Source of the DNA: an uncultured Eubacterium sp.
Lineage (GTDB): Bacteria; Bacillota; Clostridia; Lachnospirales; Lachnospiraceae
Assembly: GCA_910577225.1 (NCBI GenBank)
Contig: CAJTMV010000002.1
Span: forward strand, 221,572-285,571
Direction of reading: 5' to 3'
Length of the DNA stretch: 64,000 bases
Below the pieces are notes generated by a model. The model made no database searches. It was not told the origin of the DNA and was given only the letters and a program-made list of their open reading frames with translations. Below, one piece after another: positions 45,567 through 54,522 of this stretch. The position numbers and the translations under genes are program-made. Position 1 is the stretch's first letter. Each line of letters begins with the position of its first letter.

Positions 45567-46250
45567 TCAATCCTCCGAACCGTCCGTCCGCAATACCCAC
45601 CCTACGCCCCTGATCGTATGAATGAGCTTTCTGTCGTAACCGCTGTCAACCTTTTTCCGCAGGCGGCTGATATAAACGTCCATATTGTTCGAGCTTCCGG
45701 TATATTCATAGTTCCAGATCTGATTCTCCAGCTGCTCCCTTGATAATACAATGCCCTGATTCCGAATCATATATTCCAGAATGGCAAATTCTTTCGGTAT
45801 GAGCGGAATATCCACACCTCCTCTTGTCACGGTCCTGCGTCTGCTGTCCACAACCAGATCCGCAAGCGCAAATTCATTGCTGCAGCTGCCTGCACGCTTG
45901 CGCGTCATCGCCCGTATCCGGGCCAGCAGCTCATCAAAATCAAACGGTTTGACCAGATAATCATCCGCCCCCAGATCGAGTCCTTTCACCCGGTCCGCAA
46001 CGGCGTCCCGCGCCGTAAGAAACAATACCGGCGTATCGATTCCCTGTTCGCGCAGCCGTCTGAGCAGCTCATATCCGTCCAGCCCGGGCATCATCACATC
46101 CAGTAAAATCGCGTCATATTCCGCGCATGGCAGAAAATCCAGCGCTTCCAGTCCGTCATAACAGCTATCCACAATGTATCCGGCCTTTTTTAACGTCTTT
46201 ACAATCAGCCGGTTCATATCTTTCGCATCTTCTACAACCAGTACCCGCAA
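45567..46250 (-). CDS. OmpR/PhoB-family response regulator
   Basis: 227 residues: receiver (VLVVEDAKDMNRL, phospho-Asp in AILLDVMMPGLDGYE, Lys in DYLVKPFDFDEL) and winged-helix DNA-binding domain (IPLIPKEFAILEYMIRNQG; LIHTIRGVGWVL). The most likely start is TTG at 46250, preceded by AAGGAG; the longer frame to 46289 adds a non-homologous MRMRTQMRGKETV. It heads the operon with its kinase and two PepSY genes. Confidence 0.95.
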   Translation of the reverse strand: MRVLVVEDAKDMNRLIVKTLKKAGYIVDSCYDGLEALDFLPCAEYDAILLDVMMPGLDGYELLRRLREQGIDTPVLFLTARDAVADRVKGLDLGADDYLVKPFDFDELLARIRAMTRKRAGSCSNEFALADLVVDSRRRTVTRGGVDIPLIPKEFAILEYMIRNQGIVLSREQLENQIWNYEYTGSSNNMDVYISRLRKKVDSGYDRKLIHTIRGVGWVLRTDGSED

Positions 46251-46387
46251 AACTGTCTCCTTCCCGCGCATCTGCGTGCGCATACGCAAAACAAAAATCC
46301 GTAATACGACAAAAAGACGGTGACAGCACCGTCTGCGCCTGAAATCTTATATCTGTGAACGGATAATAACAATTTTCTGATAAAATG

Positions 46388-46424
46388 AAAAACCAGAATA
46401 CGCTGACAATGCAGAACTTCTGGC
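46388..46424 (-). terminator. Putative terminator of ssrA
   Basis: CCAGAA (46393-46398) pairs with TTCTGG (46418-46423); TTTTTC follows on minus. It lies about 35 nt after the tmRNA 3' end. Stem is short. Confidence 0.5.
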
Positions 46425-46458
46425 TTTATCTGCGGGAATCCCGCCGCTTTGTAGCGAG

Positions 46459-46795
46459 TGGAATAGACGGGAATCGAACCCGTGTCCAAAGATCCCTCCA
46501 CCGTACTTCTACGAGCGTAGTCTGTAGTTTGACATTCCCTCTGCGGCGCCCGTACAGACACGGTTACCGTTTCAGTAGCTTCATCATACGCCTGCATACG
46601 CAAAGCTTAATATGCATCGTTTCCTACATCGTCGATGCCTGGATTCCGATGTGTAGGTGCATCAGATCAGACAGCTGCAACTAGGCAGCGTATGCTAAAT
46701 TATCGTTAGCGTTTAATTTTAATTTTGAGAGTTGACGCATCTCCTGCGGCTCGCTTCTCCAGCTTCAAAACCCCTGTCGAAACCTTTACTATCCC
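46459..46795 (-). ncRNA. ssrA: tmRNA (ssrA)
   Basis: Rescues stalled ribosomes and tags the nascent protein. The 5' end GGGATAG pairs with CTATTCC at the 3' end. The T-arm ACGGGTTCGATTCCCGT at the 3' end and the 5' TTTCGACAGGGG block are characteristic. The reading frame GCT AAC GAT AAT TTA GCA TAC GCT GCC TAG encodes the tag ANDNLAYAA. After the discriminator A the DNA reads CT, so CCA is added after transcription. One-piece form, about 337 nt. Confidence 0.96.
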
Positions 46796-46821
46796 ATATA
46801 AAATAATACTTATTTTTTGCT

Positions 46822-46850
46822 ATTATAGTCCTGCATGACAAAAAAGTCAA
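46822..46850 (-). promoter_or_regulatory. Promoter of ssrA
   Basis: TTGACT (46845-46850), 17-nt spacer and perfect TATAAT (46822-46827) on minus, 27 nt before the tmRNA 5' end. Near consensus, as expected for a highly expressed RNA. Confidence 0.8.
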
Positions 46851-46865
46851 GACAAAAATCTTTTC

Positions 46866-46919
46866 CTTTAAATGGCTGCGCAAACGTGTGCGTGACAGCG
46901 ACCGCGCAGCCACATAAAG
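46866..46919. repeat. 54-bp miniature palindromic element
   Basis: CTTTAAATGGCTGCGC (46866-46881) and GCGCAGCCACATAAAG (46904-46919) are inverted ends (14 of 16 pairs). They match the ends of the long repeats at 61319 and 63314. It sits just past the ABC permease stop (46933, minus) and may serve as its terminator. Confidence 0.75.
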
Positions 46920-46932
46920 TCATTCCCGCACG

Positions 46933-48294
46933 CTACGCTTTCCTAACCGCATTCCATATCGTACGCAGCTTAATCTTTGTTCCATACAGCAATACGCCCA
47001 CCCGATAAATCTTTGCAGAAATCACACCGACGCCAATGGTCGATACAAGCAGTATCAGTATCGAAATCACAATTTCATAAAACGGTACCGTACTCATTGC
47101 AATACGGGTAAACATCGCCATTGGAGACGTAAACGGCACATAGGAACATATTTTCATCAGCGAGCTGTCCACCGTACCGTTTCCGAGCGCCATCATCGTA
47201 ACGATAAACGCGGCGACAAACACCATCGTCACCGGCATTACCGCACTGTTGATATCTTCCAGTTTGGATACGGTCGACCCGATCGCTCCGTACAAAAAAG
47301 CATAAATCAAAAACCCAAGTACAAAGAAAACGATCATATATCCAAGCAGCCAGACTGGAATATTAAAAATCGAAGCAATGAGCGGGTTATCCAGCCAATA
47401 TTCCTGATTGACCCGAAAGCACAGCAGTCCGGAACCAAAGATGACAAGCAGCTGCATCAGTCCCGACAGACAGGAGGCGATTACTTTACCAAACATCATA
47501 CTGACCGGCTTTGCGCTCGTAATTAAAAGCTCCATTGCACGGGAACTTTTTTCCATAGCCACATTCGTTGTGATCATCTGTCCATACAGCAGAATCACCA
47601 TATACAATGCAAAAATCATAATATACGTATAAAGGAAATTCCTTATCTGATCTTTCCCGAGATTGACAACTTCATGCCCGATCTGCGCAGACAGGGCAGC
47701 CGAGGCTTCCTGTGAGGTCATACCTGCGCGCATCATTGCGCTCACGCTGTATATATTTCCCAGAAGCTCATCCGCAATCCTGGTATTCTGGTCATTCATT
47801 GAAAGATCTTTGACATAATACACATAAGACGTCGGACTGTCCATCACAAATGCACATACCGCTTCTTCTGCCAATATCTGCTCCTCGATCTCATCCGTAC
47901 TTTGCTCTGTCAGCAGAACCTGATAACCGGTAAATGCAGCCGCAAAAGTTTCTAACATCAGCTGATCATTTTCCGGCGCATCGCTTCGCAGCAGCATGAT
48001 CGAAGCGTCGCTGCCCGCTCCGGTCCCGCCAGGATCGGATCCTTCAGCATCCGCTCCAATCCCGCCAGAATCAGATACCGCAGCAGATTCTCCGCCGGAT
48101 TTTCCCCCTCCGATCATCTGCCGAATCCGTGGAAAAAATGTCACTGCTACAATCACCGCGACCAAAATAACGGTAAAAATAATATTTGCTTTATTCAGCA
48201 GACATCCTCTGAGCTCAAAATTAAGAATCGTGCCAAACTGTCTGACGCCTGAGGCCGGCACAGCTGCTGTTTCCTGTTTTCTGTTTTCTGTCAT
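46933..48294 (-). CDS. ABC-2 type permease (NatB-like)
   Basis: 453 residues. TM1 (ANIIFTVILVAVIVAVTFF) is followed by a Gly/Ser/Asp-rich extracytoplasmic loop (KSGGESAAVSDSGGIGADAEG), an extracytoplasmic domain and then about five TM helices near the end (FLYTYIMIFALYMVILLYG; VIASCLSGLMQLLVIFGSGLL; WLLGYMIVFFVLGFLIYAFLY; ILILLVSTIGVGVISAKIY). NatB-like subunits export Na+ or antimicrobials; substrate here is not known. AAAGGAAAG precedes the ATG; the partner ATPase gene ends 49 bp upstream. Confidence 0.9.
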   Translation of the reverse strand: MTENRKQETAAVPASGVRQFGTILNFELRGCLLNKANIIFTVILVAVIVAVTFFPRIRQMIGGGKSGGESAAVSDSGGIGADAEGSDPGGTGAGSDASIMLLRSDAPENDQLMLETFAAAFTGYQVLLTEQSTDEIEEQILAEEAVCAFVMDSPTSYVYYVKDLSMNDQNTRIADELLGNIYSVSAMMRAGMTSQEASAALSAQIGHEVVNLGKDQIRNFLYTYIMIFALYMVILLYGQMITTNVAMEKSSRAMELLITSAKPVSMMFGKVIASCLSGLMQLLVIFGSGLLCFRVNQEYWLDNPLIASIFNIPVWLLGYMIVFFVLGFLIYAFLYGAIGSTVSKLEDINSAVMPVTMVFVAAFIVTMMALGNGTVDSSLMKICSYVPFTSPMAMFTRIAMSTVPFYEIVISILILLVSTIGVGVISAKIYRVGVLLYGTKIKLRTIWNAVRKA

Positions 48295-48343
48295 GTTACT
48301 CTTTCCTTTCCCGAATTACCCGACAGGTATCCGCTGCTTTGGC

Positions 48344-49234
48344 TTATACCTGCTGTTCCGTATATTCTACAAAAATATCGTTTAACGACGGCTCAAAGAC
48401 ACTGATTTCATCGATATCATACGTTTCCACAAGCTGTCTCATCACACGCCGCTTTGCATCTGGCTGCGGAAGCGTAAGAAGCAAGGCGCCGTCTTCATTT
48501 CCTGTGCACGCGTCCCCAAAAGCCGCCGCAATCTGCACGCTTTGCTCTGAGCGGACGACCAGACGGTTCCGCGGGTAATTTCTTTTAATATCATGTAAAT
48601 CACCGGACAATACAACCTTACCACCGTTTAAAATGGCGATATGATCGCAAAATTCCTCGATATAACTCATCTGATGGCTGGAAAATAAAACGATTTTGCC
48701 TTTTGCAATCTCTTCTTTAACGACATCCTTAAGCAGCATCGCATTCACCGGATCCAGCCCGGAAAAAGGCTCGTCCAGTATCACGACCTGCGGATGATGC
48801 GCCAGCGCTGTGATCAGCTGTATTTTCTGCTGGTTGCCTTTGGAAAGCGTATCCAGTCGTTTGTTTCGATACTGTGCCATATCCAGCCGTTTCAGCCAGT
48901 AATCCGCCGACTCGACTGCGCTGTGCTGGTCCATCCCTTTGAGCTTTGCAAAATAAACAAGCTGATCGATAATTTTCTTTTTCGGATACAGGCCGCGTTC
49001 CTCTGGCAGATAGCCAAACTGCACATTTTGTCTCAGAATCTTTTCGTTGGAAAACAAAACTTCTCCGCTATCCGGCGGAAATACATTCATAAGAATCCGG
49101 ATCGAAGTCGTTTTACCCGCGCCGTTTCTGCCAAGCAGTCCAAAAGCCTTGCCGCTTTGCGCATGAAAAGAGATGTCTTTTAAAACCTCTTTTTCTCCAA
49201 AACTTTTACGGACTTTTCTCATTTCAAGTTCCAT
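48344..49234 (-). CDS. ABC transporter ATP-binding protein (NatA-like)
   Basis: 296-residue ATPase partner of the permease. Walker A LLGRNGAGKTT, Q-loop GYLPEERGLYPKK, signature LSKGNQQKIQL (the K/Q variant common in NatA-like exporters), Walker B VVILDEPFSGLDP and SSHQMS H-loop. The C-terminal extension is about 90 residues. The ATG at 49234 follows AAAGGAC; an earlier start at 49252 is less likely. First gene of the pair. Confidence 0.93.
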   Translation of the reverse strand: MELEMRKVRKSFGEKEVLKDISFHAQSGKAFGLLGRNGAGKTTSIRILMNVFPPDSGEVLFSNEKILRQNVQFGYLPEERGLYPKKKIIDQLVYFAKLKGMDQHSAVESADYWLKRLDMAQYRNKRLDTLSKGNQQKIQLITALAHHPQVVILDEPFSGLDPVNAMLLKDVVKEEIAKGKIVLFSSHQMSYIEEFCDHIAILNGGKVVLSGDLHDIKRNYPRNRLVVRSEQSVQIAAAFGDACTGNEDGALLLTLPQPDAKRRVMRQLVETYDIDEISVFEPSLNDIFVEYTEQQV

Positions 49235-49448
49235 TTCACTTTGTCCTTTCATTGGTTGGAATATTGCGTCTGATCCAGCGTCTGCTGCAGCAATATTTCT
49301 TCTGTTGCTATTCTTACATAACGTATTTATTATACCAGCAGACGCCTGAAAATGAAAGAATAAAAACAGATCTGCGACTGCTATTCACAGCATGCAGATA
49401 ACCGTTCAGGATGCGTATCCTCTTACCGGATTCGAAAAAAACTTACGG

Positions 49449-49477
49449 TTGCTCCTGTTTCCATTTTCTGTTACAAT
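49449..49477 (+). promoter_or_regulatory. Promoter of the hemerythrin fusion gene
   Basis: TTGCTC (49449-49454), 17-nt spacer, TACAAT (49472-49477) with TGT extension, about 50 nt before the ATG at 49530. Confidence 0.55.
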
Positions 49478-49529
49478 TCACCTATACATAGCTTTATCCA
49501 AATATTTACATATGAAAGGAGCCTTTTCA

Positions 49530-50405
49530 ATGACTGTCATGGAATGGAACGACCGCCTGAATATCGGCGTGGATCTGATTGACAACGCACACAAAAAACT
49601 GTTTTCCATTATGCGGCGGATGGCAAAACTGCAGGAGAATCCGGATAACTACAAGCTGCTCTGTGAGGAAGGAATCAAATATTTTAAAAGCTATACGCTC
49701 AAACACTTTGCCGAAGAAGAAGATTATATGCAGTCGATTCAATATAGAAGATACGAGATGCACAAACGGCTGCATGACAACCTGAGAGACAATACGCTTC
49801 CGAGCCTTGAAAAAGAAGTACTGGAAACTGATTACTCTCCGGAAAGCGTCCAGAACTTTATGGGCGTATGCATGGCCTGGCTGACCCAGCACATTATGAA
49901 CGAAGACCGCGCGATTACCGGCAAAATACCGCCTCTGCAGCAAACCGCACAGGAAAAGGATATTATCCGGGCACTGAGCCAGTCACTGATCCAAATCCTG
50001 GAGACAACGCTTGGCATCCATGCAGAAGTCGCCAGTGAGCACTATCAGGGAGAACCTGCCGGCGCCATGGCGTTCTGCCGCCTGATGTACCAGTCTGAGA
50101 ACGGAAAATCCCTCTTTGCCTATCTCGGATTCGAAGATAAGCTGATTCTTTCCGCGGTCAGTGAAATGATGGGCACGCAGGTCAAAAAAGTAGACAAAAT
50201 GTCGCTTTCTGCCATACAGCTGCTTTCCAGATCTGTGATGCAAAATCTCCGGCAGCAGTTTCCGGACGTCCTGGATTATACGCTGAAAAAGGAAAATCTG
50301 ATTTCTTATGAAATTATGTTCAAAACAATTCAAAATTCCTGTCCGCCTGTCAGCATCCTGTTCCGCACAGATCGCGGATATTTTGTATTCTGTATCCAGA
50401 CCTGA
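49530..50405 (+). CDS. Bacteriohemerythrin fused to a CheX-like domain
   Basis: 291 residues. Residues 1-130 form a hemerythrin: WNDRLNIGVDLIDNAHKKLF (His21), HFAEEEDYM, MHKRLH and LTQHIMNED carry the His/Glu/Asp set of the non-heme di-iron site that binds O2. Residues about 140-291 resemble CheX/CheC phosphatases (IIRALSQSLIQILETTLGI; LGFEDKLILSAVSEMMG), but the ExxN catalytic motif is not visible where expected (SAIQLLSRSVMQNL). It may link oxygen sensing to motility or act as an adaptor. AGGAG is 8 nt before ATG 49530; the upstream frame to 49392 is rejected. Own promoter and terminator. Confidence 0.85.
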   Translation: MTVMEWNDRLNIGVDLIDNAHKKLFSIMRRMAKLQENPDNYKLLCEEGIKYFKSYTLKHFAEEEDYMQSIQYRRYEMHKRLHDNLRDNTLPSLEKEVLETDYSPESVQNFMGVCMAWLTQHIMNEDRAITGKIPPLQQTAQEKDIIRALSQSLIQILETTLGIHAEVASEHYQGEPAGAMAFCRLMYQSENGKSLFAYLGFEDKLILSAVSEMMGTQVKKVDKMSLSAIQLLSRSVMQNLRQQFPDVLDYTLKKENLISYEIMFKTIQNSCPPVSILFRTDRGYFVFCIQT

Positions 50406-50418
50406 TTAGCAGACAAAA

Positions 50419-50474
50419 TAAAATAGTGGAAAGTTCTGATCTGCCGGGGATTTCAAAACTTTCCACTATTTTTC
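50419..50474. terminator. Bidirectional terminator between hemerythrin and binding-protein genes
   Basis: AAATAGTGGAAAGTT and its complement AACTTTCCACTATTT enclose a 20-nt loop, with A- and T-runs on both sides. It serves convergent genes. Confidence 0.85.
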
Positions 50475-50491
50475 GTCTGTGTCTTCTATAT

Positions 50492-51802
50492 TTATTGTAA
50501 ACTTTCTTCCTGCAGCTGGTCGAACCGTTCCATACATTCGTCAACCGAAGCTCCGTTTAAAAGCTCCCGAACAATCAGGCAGGTGTTCCCCCACTGCTCG
50601 ACATTCAGATTGGGATTTGCTCCGAGCACATAGACTCCCTCGTCGATCTTATCATTTAATGGTTTCAGAGCGTCCTTGCAGTCTGTTTCCAGATTTTTGG
50701 ACGGCGATATAACCTGATTCGTCTCCATATACAACGAAAGCGCCTCGTCCGAAACCATCTGATCGAGCACATCTTTCGCGTCTTCCAGATGTTCGGCTTT
50801 GGCATTGACGCCATAACCGGTCATCGCTACCACAGGCATCTGACCGCGTTTGGTTGGAAAACCGATGACCTGCAGATCAAAATCCACTTTGCCGTAAGAA
50901 GATTCCGCATTGGCCGCGCCCCAGTACGCCATCACAATCGGCGTCTTCTGCGCTTTAAAATCAGGCCCTTCCCCATCGATCGCCTCATACGTATACGCTG
51001 TTTTGGCATCGATGTATCCTTTGTCTATCATCTCCTGCAAATATTCAAACCCTGGGCGCATATAATCGCTCAGTTTTGCTCTGCCAGTATTAATGGCTTC
51101 CATTTCTTCCTCTGTATTCCCTCCGTTATATAAATCCGCAAATGCCTGCGCCAGCACAAAATTCTCCAGCCACCAGCGATTTGCGCCAATCGGCGTTTCA
51201 AATCCGTTTTCTTTCAGCACTTTGCAGCAATCCAGCAGCTCCTGCGGCTGTTCCGGTAATTTGAGATCGTATCGGTCGAATACGTCCTTATTGATAAACA
51301 AGCCGTAAGCTACAATTTCCTGCGGAATTGCCACCAGCTTTCCATCGATCGTATTTGCCATCTTTACGATTTCTCTCAGATCTTTGGCGGCCTCCAGTCC
51401 GGACAGATCTGCCAGGCCGCCTTCCTCGCCAAGCAGCTTAACGACATCCGGATTCAGCAGATAAACGTCATCCATACCGCTTCTTACCCGATCGATACAC
51501 ACTTCGTCATAGGTTTTTTCCTGATAGTCCTCTGCGGTATACGTATTAAAATCGATGCCTATTCCGGTTTTTTCTTCCGCCATAATAATCGTGCGTTCCT
51601 GTGCCGTCCGCAGCGTATTTTCTGCATCCGCATCCGCCTTTCCCATCGGGCTGAACAAAACAACCGTCCGTTCCTCTTTCTTATCGTTATGAATCAGATT
51701 TTCCCCCGGATTTGTTTTTATCGCTGTTCCGCAGGCTGATACGCCACACACCATAACGAATACCAGTAACGACGCCGTCGTTTTTTTCAAATTCCCCTTC
51801 AT
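50492..51802 (-). CDS. Extracellular solute-binding lipoprotein in a kinase operon
   Basis: 436 residues. Signal peptide with lipobox VSAC (Cys24), then a family-1 fold: ERTVVLFSPMGKADADAE, DDVYLLNPDVVKLLGEEGGLADLSGL, KLVAIPQEIVAYGLFINKDVFDRYDL, PIVMAYWGAANAESSYGKVDFDLQVIGFP and VAMTGYGVNAKAEHLEDAKDVLDQM. It should bind a sugar or peptide outside the cell. It starts in an ATGA overlap with the upstream hybrid kinase gene, with no permease or ATPase genes, suggesting that it presents ligand to that kinase. Confidence 0.9.
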   Translation of the reverse strand: MKGNLKKTTASLLVFVMVCGVSACGTAIKTNPGENLIHNDKKEERTVVLFSPMGKADADAENTLRTAQERTIIMAEEKTGIGIDFNTYTAEDYQEKTYDEVCIDRVRSGMDDVYLLNPDVVKLLGEEGGLADLSGLEAAKDLREIVKMANTIDGKLVAIPQEIVAYGLFINKDVFDRYDLKLPEQPQELLDCCKVLKENGFETPIGANRWWLENFVLAQAFADLYNGGNTEEEMEAINTGRAKLSDYMRPGFEYLQEMIDKGYIDAKTAYTYEAIDGEGPDFKAQKTPIVMAYWGAANAESSYGKVDFDLQVIGFPTKRGQMPVVAMTGYGVNAKAEHLEDAKDVLDQMVSDEALSLYMETNQVISPSKNLETDCKDALKPLNDKIDEGVYVLGANPNLNVEQWGNTCLIVRELLNGASVDECMERFDQLQEESLQ

Positions 51803-54393
51803 ATATTTCCTTTCTCACCCAAATATTTGCCCAAAGTCTTTCGAATCACATCTATATCCACCGGTTTGGCAATATGATCGTCCATCCCTGCATCTTTTGC
51901 ATCTTTGATGTCTTCCGCAAACGCATTCGCCGTCATCGCAATCACCGGTATCGTTTTGGCATCCTCCCGATCGATCGAGCGAATTATCTTTGTCGCCTCG
52001 TATCCATTCAGCACAGGCATCTGCACATCCATCAGTATCGCGTCAAAATGGCCCGGCTGCGCCGCCTGAAAACGATCGACTGCAATCTGACCGTTTTCCG
52101 CCACTTCTCCGTCTGCCCCGATCATATGCAGCAGCTCCAGCAGAATTTCCGAATTAATCTCATTGTCTTCTGCTATCAGGAAATATTTTCCTTCCAGACT
52201 GCTTATTTCCGCTTCTTCTCCGGTCTGCTGCGTTACGTCGCTGCGCTTTGCATAAATATGCTGTATTTTTTCTTTAAAGGCCGATACAAAAAACGGTTTT
52301 GCCAAAAATCCGTCGATCCCCGCTGCAATTGCTTCCTCCTCAATCTCTTCCCAGTCGCAGGCAGTCAGAAACAAAATCGGTATCTTCACCTGTTCCACCA
52401 TCCGAATCTGTCTGGCTGTCTCGATACCATCCATTCCAGGCATTTTCCAGTCCAGCAGTATCACATCATACGGACGGTTCTGCGTCTGTTTTACTTTCTC
52501 AACCGCTTCCAGACCGCTATACGCAAATTCTGTCTGTACGCCGACATCCTTCATCAGCATTTCAATATTGCTGCACGTATCCTTATCGTCGTCTACCGCC
52601 AGAATACGTACAATTCCGCTTTCCTGCCAGAATTGTTCCGCTGCGAACTCCTCCGGAATACGCAGCTCCAGCTCGGCAGTAAAAATCGTCCCGCGATTTA
52701 CCTCGCTGGCCACTTCGATCGTTCCGCCCATCAGCTCGATAATATTTTTGGTAATTGCCATCCCAAGTCCGGTCCCCTGGACTTTGTTCGTCGTACTATT
52801 CTCAGCTCTCGTAAAGGCGTCAAAAATAACTTCCAGATATTCCGGCGTCATACCAAATCCATTATCTTCTACCTCTATGCGGATATGCTCATACTGTCTG
52901 GAGCGCTGCTCCAGGCCGATCAGACGCAGCCAGATCCTGCCGCCTTCCTGCGTATATTTGACGGAATTGGACAACAGATTGATGAGTACCTGATTCAGCC
53001 TCGTCTCGTCTCCAATCAGACATTCGTGCCGGATTCCCGTTACGACGATATCAAATTTCTGACCTCTTGCTTTTGCCATGGGCCGTATAATCGCATCTAC
53101 AGACGAAATCATATTGTTCAGCGTAAACTCGCCGATAGACAGCACCACTTTACCGCTCTCGATCTTGGAAACATCCAGCACATCGTTAATCAGACTGAGC
53201 AGATGACGGCCGGAAGACGTAATTTTTTTCGTATATTCCTTTACTTTATCCGGATTTTCCGCATCCCTGGCCAGTAAAATCGTAAACCCTAAAATCGCGT
53301 TCATCGGTGTCCGGATATCATGCGACATATTTGACAAAAACATCGTCTTCGATTTGCTGGCAATCTGTGCCGCCTGCAGCGCTTCTGTGAGCTGCTTATT
53401 ATGAATCTCCCGCTCTTTCTCCTGCTCCCTGCGGATCCGGTTTCGCAGCCTTTGATTCACATAATACAAAAGACAGCAAATCACAAATGCCGCCAGCGTT
53501 ACAAAAATAACGATAAAAATATTCTGGTTAACCGCATCTCCTTCTTTTTGGATTGCCGCAACCGGCACATAGCCGATCAGATATATGGACGCATGATTCA
53601 CCTCCCACATATAGATCAGCGATTCCTTCCCCAGCACATCATGGTAGAACATCAGATCGCTGCCAGACCGGATACCTTCTGCTATCTCCTGCTGAATGTG
53701 CGGCTCCATAATCCGGTTTGCCCGATAAAAGTCCTGCAGATTCAGGCTGCCTGCTTCTCTGTCGCCTACGCCTTTTGGTTTGAGTACAAATCGCTCGGTT
53801 TTGGAATCCATAATATAAAGCACCGCGTTACTGTTATAAAATTTTTCCGGCAGCGCTTCGTCAAACGTATCATAAATATATTCCACATACAGATATGCCG
53901 TCTCTTTGCCATCCCTGACCACCGGACATTTCATGGTATACGCCCATGTTCCCATACGATTGATATATGCCTCGGAAACAGGCAGTCCTTCCACCTCGTT
54001 TCCCGCGGAAAAATCAAGGCTGTCTTCCCGAAACACCTCTCCTGTACTGGAAATGCCTTCCCGTTCTCCATACGGAATCATCGACAGCTTTACCATCGTC
54101 TTATTACTATGATCCGCATAAATAAAATCCTCAGGCTGATCCATCAGAGCAATCTCATCCGCCAGCATGCTCTGAAATTCTGCTTCTTTATTAAGAATCG
54201 CCTGTATCGTACCTTTTAACAGCTCCAGGTTCTCGCTTAGATTCTCAATCGCCGCTTCTGACATCTGTATGGAAATCTTTCTCTCAATCGAGTAGACAAC
54301 GCCTCCCAGAATACAGAAAACAACCAGTATTGTAATAATCAAAGAAGCGCTGTTACCGAATTTTTTCTTTTCTTTCTCTTTTTTTAAAACCAT
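51799..54393 (-). CDS. Membrane hybrid histidine kinase with two receivers
   Basis: About 864 residues. TM1 (SASLIITILVVFCILGGVVY), an extracytoplasmic sensor of about 250 residues that looks Cache-like, TM2 (IFIVIFVTLAAFVICCLLYYV, about 300), HisKA with NMSHDIRTPMNAILGF (His near 358), HATPase (VLINLLSNSVKYT; GTGLGMAITKNIIELMGG), receiver 1 (ILAVDDDKDTC, Asp in VILLDWKMPGMDG) and receiver 2 (LIAEDNEINSEI, Asp in ILMDVQMPVLNG). Both receivers keep Asp and Lys. GAAGG precedes ATG 54393; starts at 54402 or 54441 are possible. It ends in the ATGA overlap with the binding-protein gene. Confidence 0.93.
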   Translation of the reverse strand: MVLKKEKEKKKFGNSASLIITILVVFCILGGVVYSIERKISIQMSEAAIENLSENLELLKGTIQAILNKEAEFQSMLADEIALMDQPEDFIYADHSNKTMVKLSMIPYGEREGISSTGEVFREDSLDFSAGNEVEGLPVSEAYINRMGTWAYTMKCPVVRDGKETAYLYVEYIYDTFDEALPEKFYNSNAVLYIMDSKTERFVLKPKGVGDREAGSLNLQDFYRANRIMEPHIQQEIAEGIRSGSDLMFYHDVLGKESLIYMWEVNHASIYLIGYVPVAAIQKEGDAVNQNIFIVIFVTLAAFVICCLLYYVNQRLRNRIRREQEKEREIHNKQLTEALQAAQIASKSKTMFLSNMSHDIRTPMNAILGFTILLARDAENPDKVKEYTKKITSSGRHLLSLINDVLDVSKIESGKVVLSIGEFTLNNMISSVDAIIRPMAKARGQKFDIVVTGIRHECLIGDETRLNQVLINLLSNSVKYTQEGGRIWLRLIGLEQRSRQYEHIRIEVEDNGFGMTPEYLEVIFDAFTRAENSTTNKVQGTGLGMAITKNIIELMGGTIEVASEVNRGTIFTAELELRIPEEFAAEQFWQESGIVRILAVDDDKDTCSNIEMLMKDVGVQTEFAYSGLEAVEKVKQTQNRPYDVILLDWKMPGMDGIETARQIRMVEQVKIPILFLTACDWEEIEEEAIAAGIDGFLAKPFFVSAFKEKIQHIYAKRSDVTQQTGEEAEISSLEGKYFLIAEDNEINSEILLELLHMIGADGEVAENGQIAVDRFQAAQPGHFDAILMDVQMPVLNGYEATKIIRSIDREDAKTIPVIAMTANAFAEDIKDAKDAGMDDHIAKPVDIDVIRKTLGKYLGEKGNI

Positions 54394-54522
54394 CTGTTTC
54401 ATACCTTCATTTACAAATGACAGATTCTGACCGACTGTCATCTTCCCTTTGCATCCATATCAGAAACTGCCATTCCATACAATGAGAATCTGTAGTCTGC
54501 AAAATGCTCTTACTGATATATC

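Noticed and set aside
46385..46684. Plus-strand open frame of 99 codons over the tmRNA
   Set aside because: It is antisense to ssrA, whose ends, T-arm and tag frame are clear.
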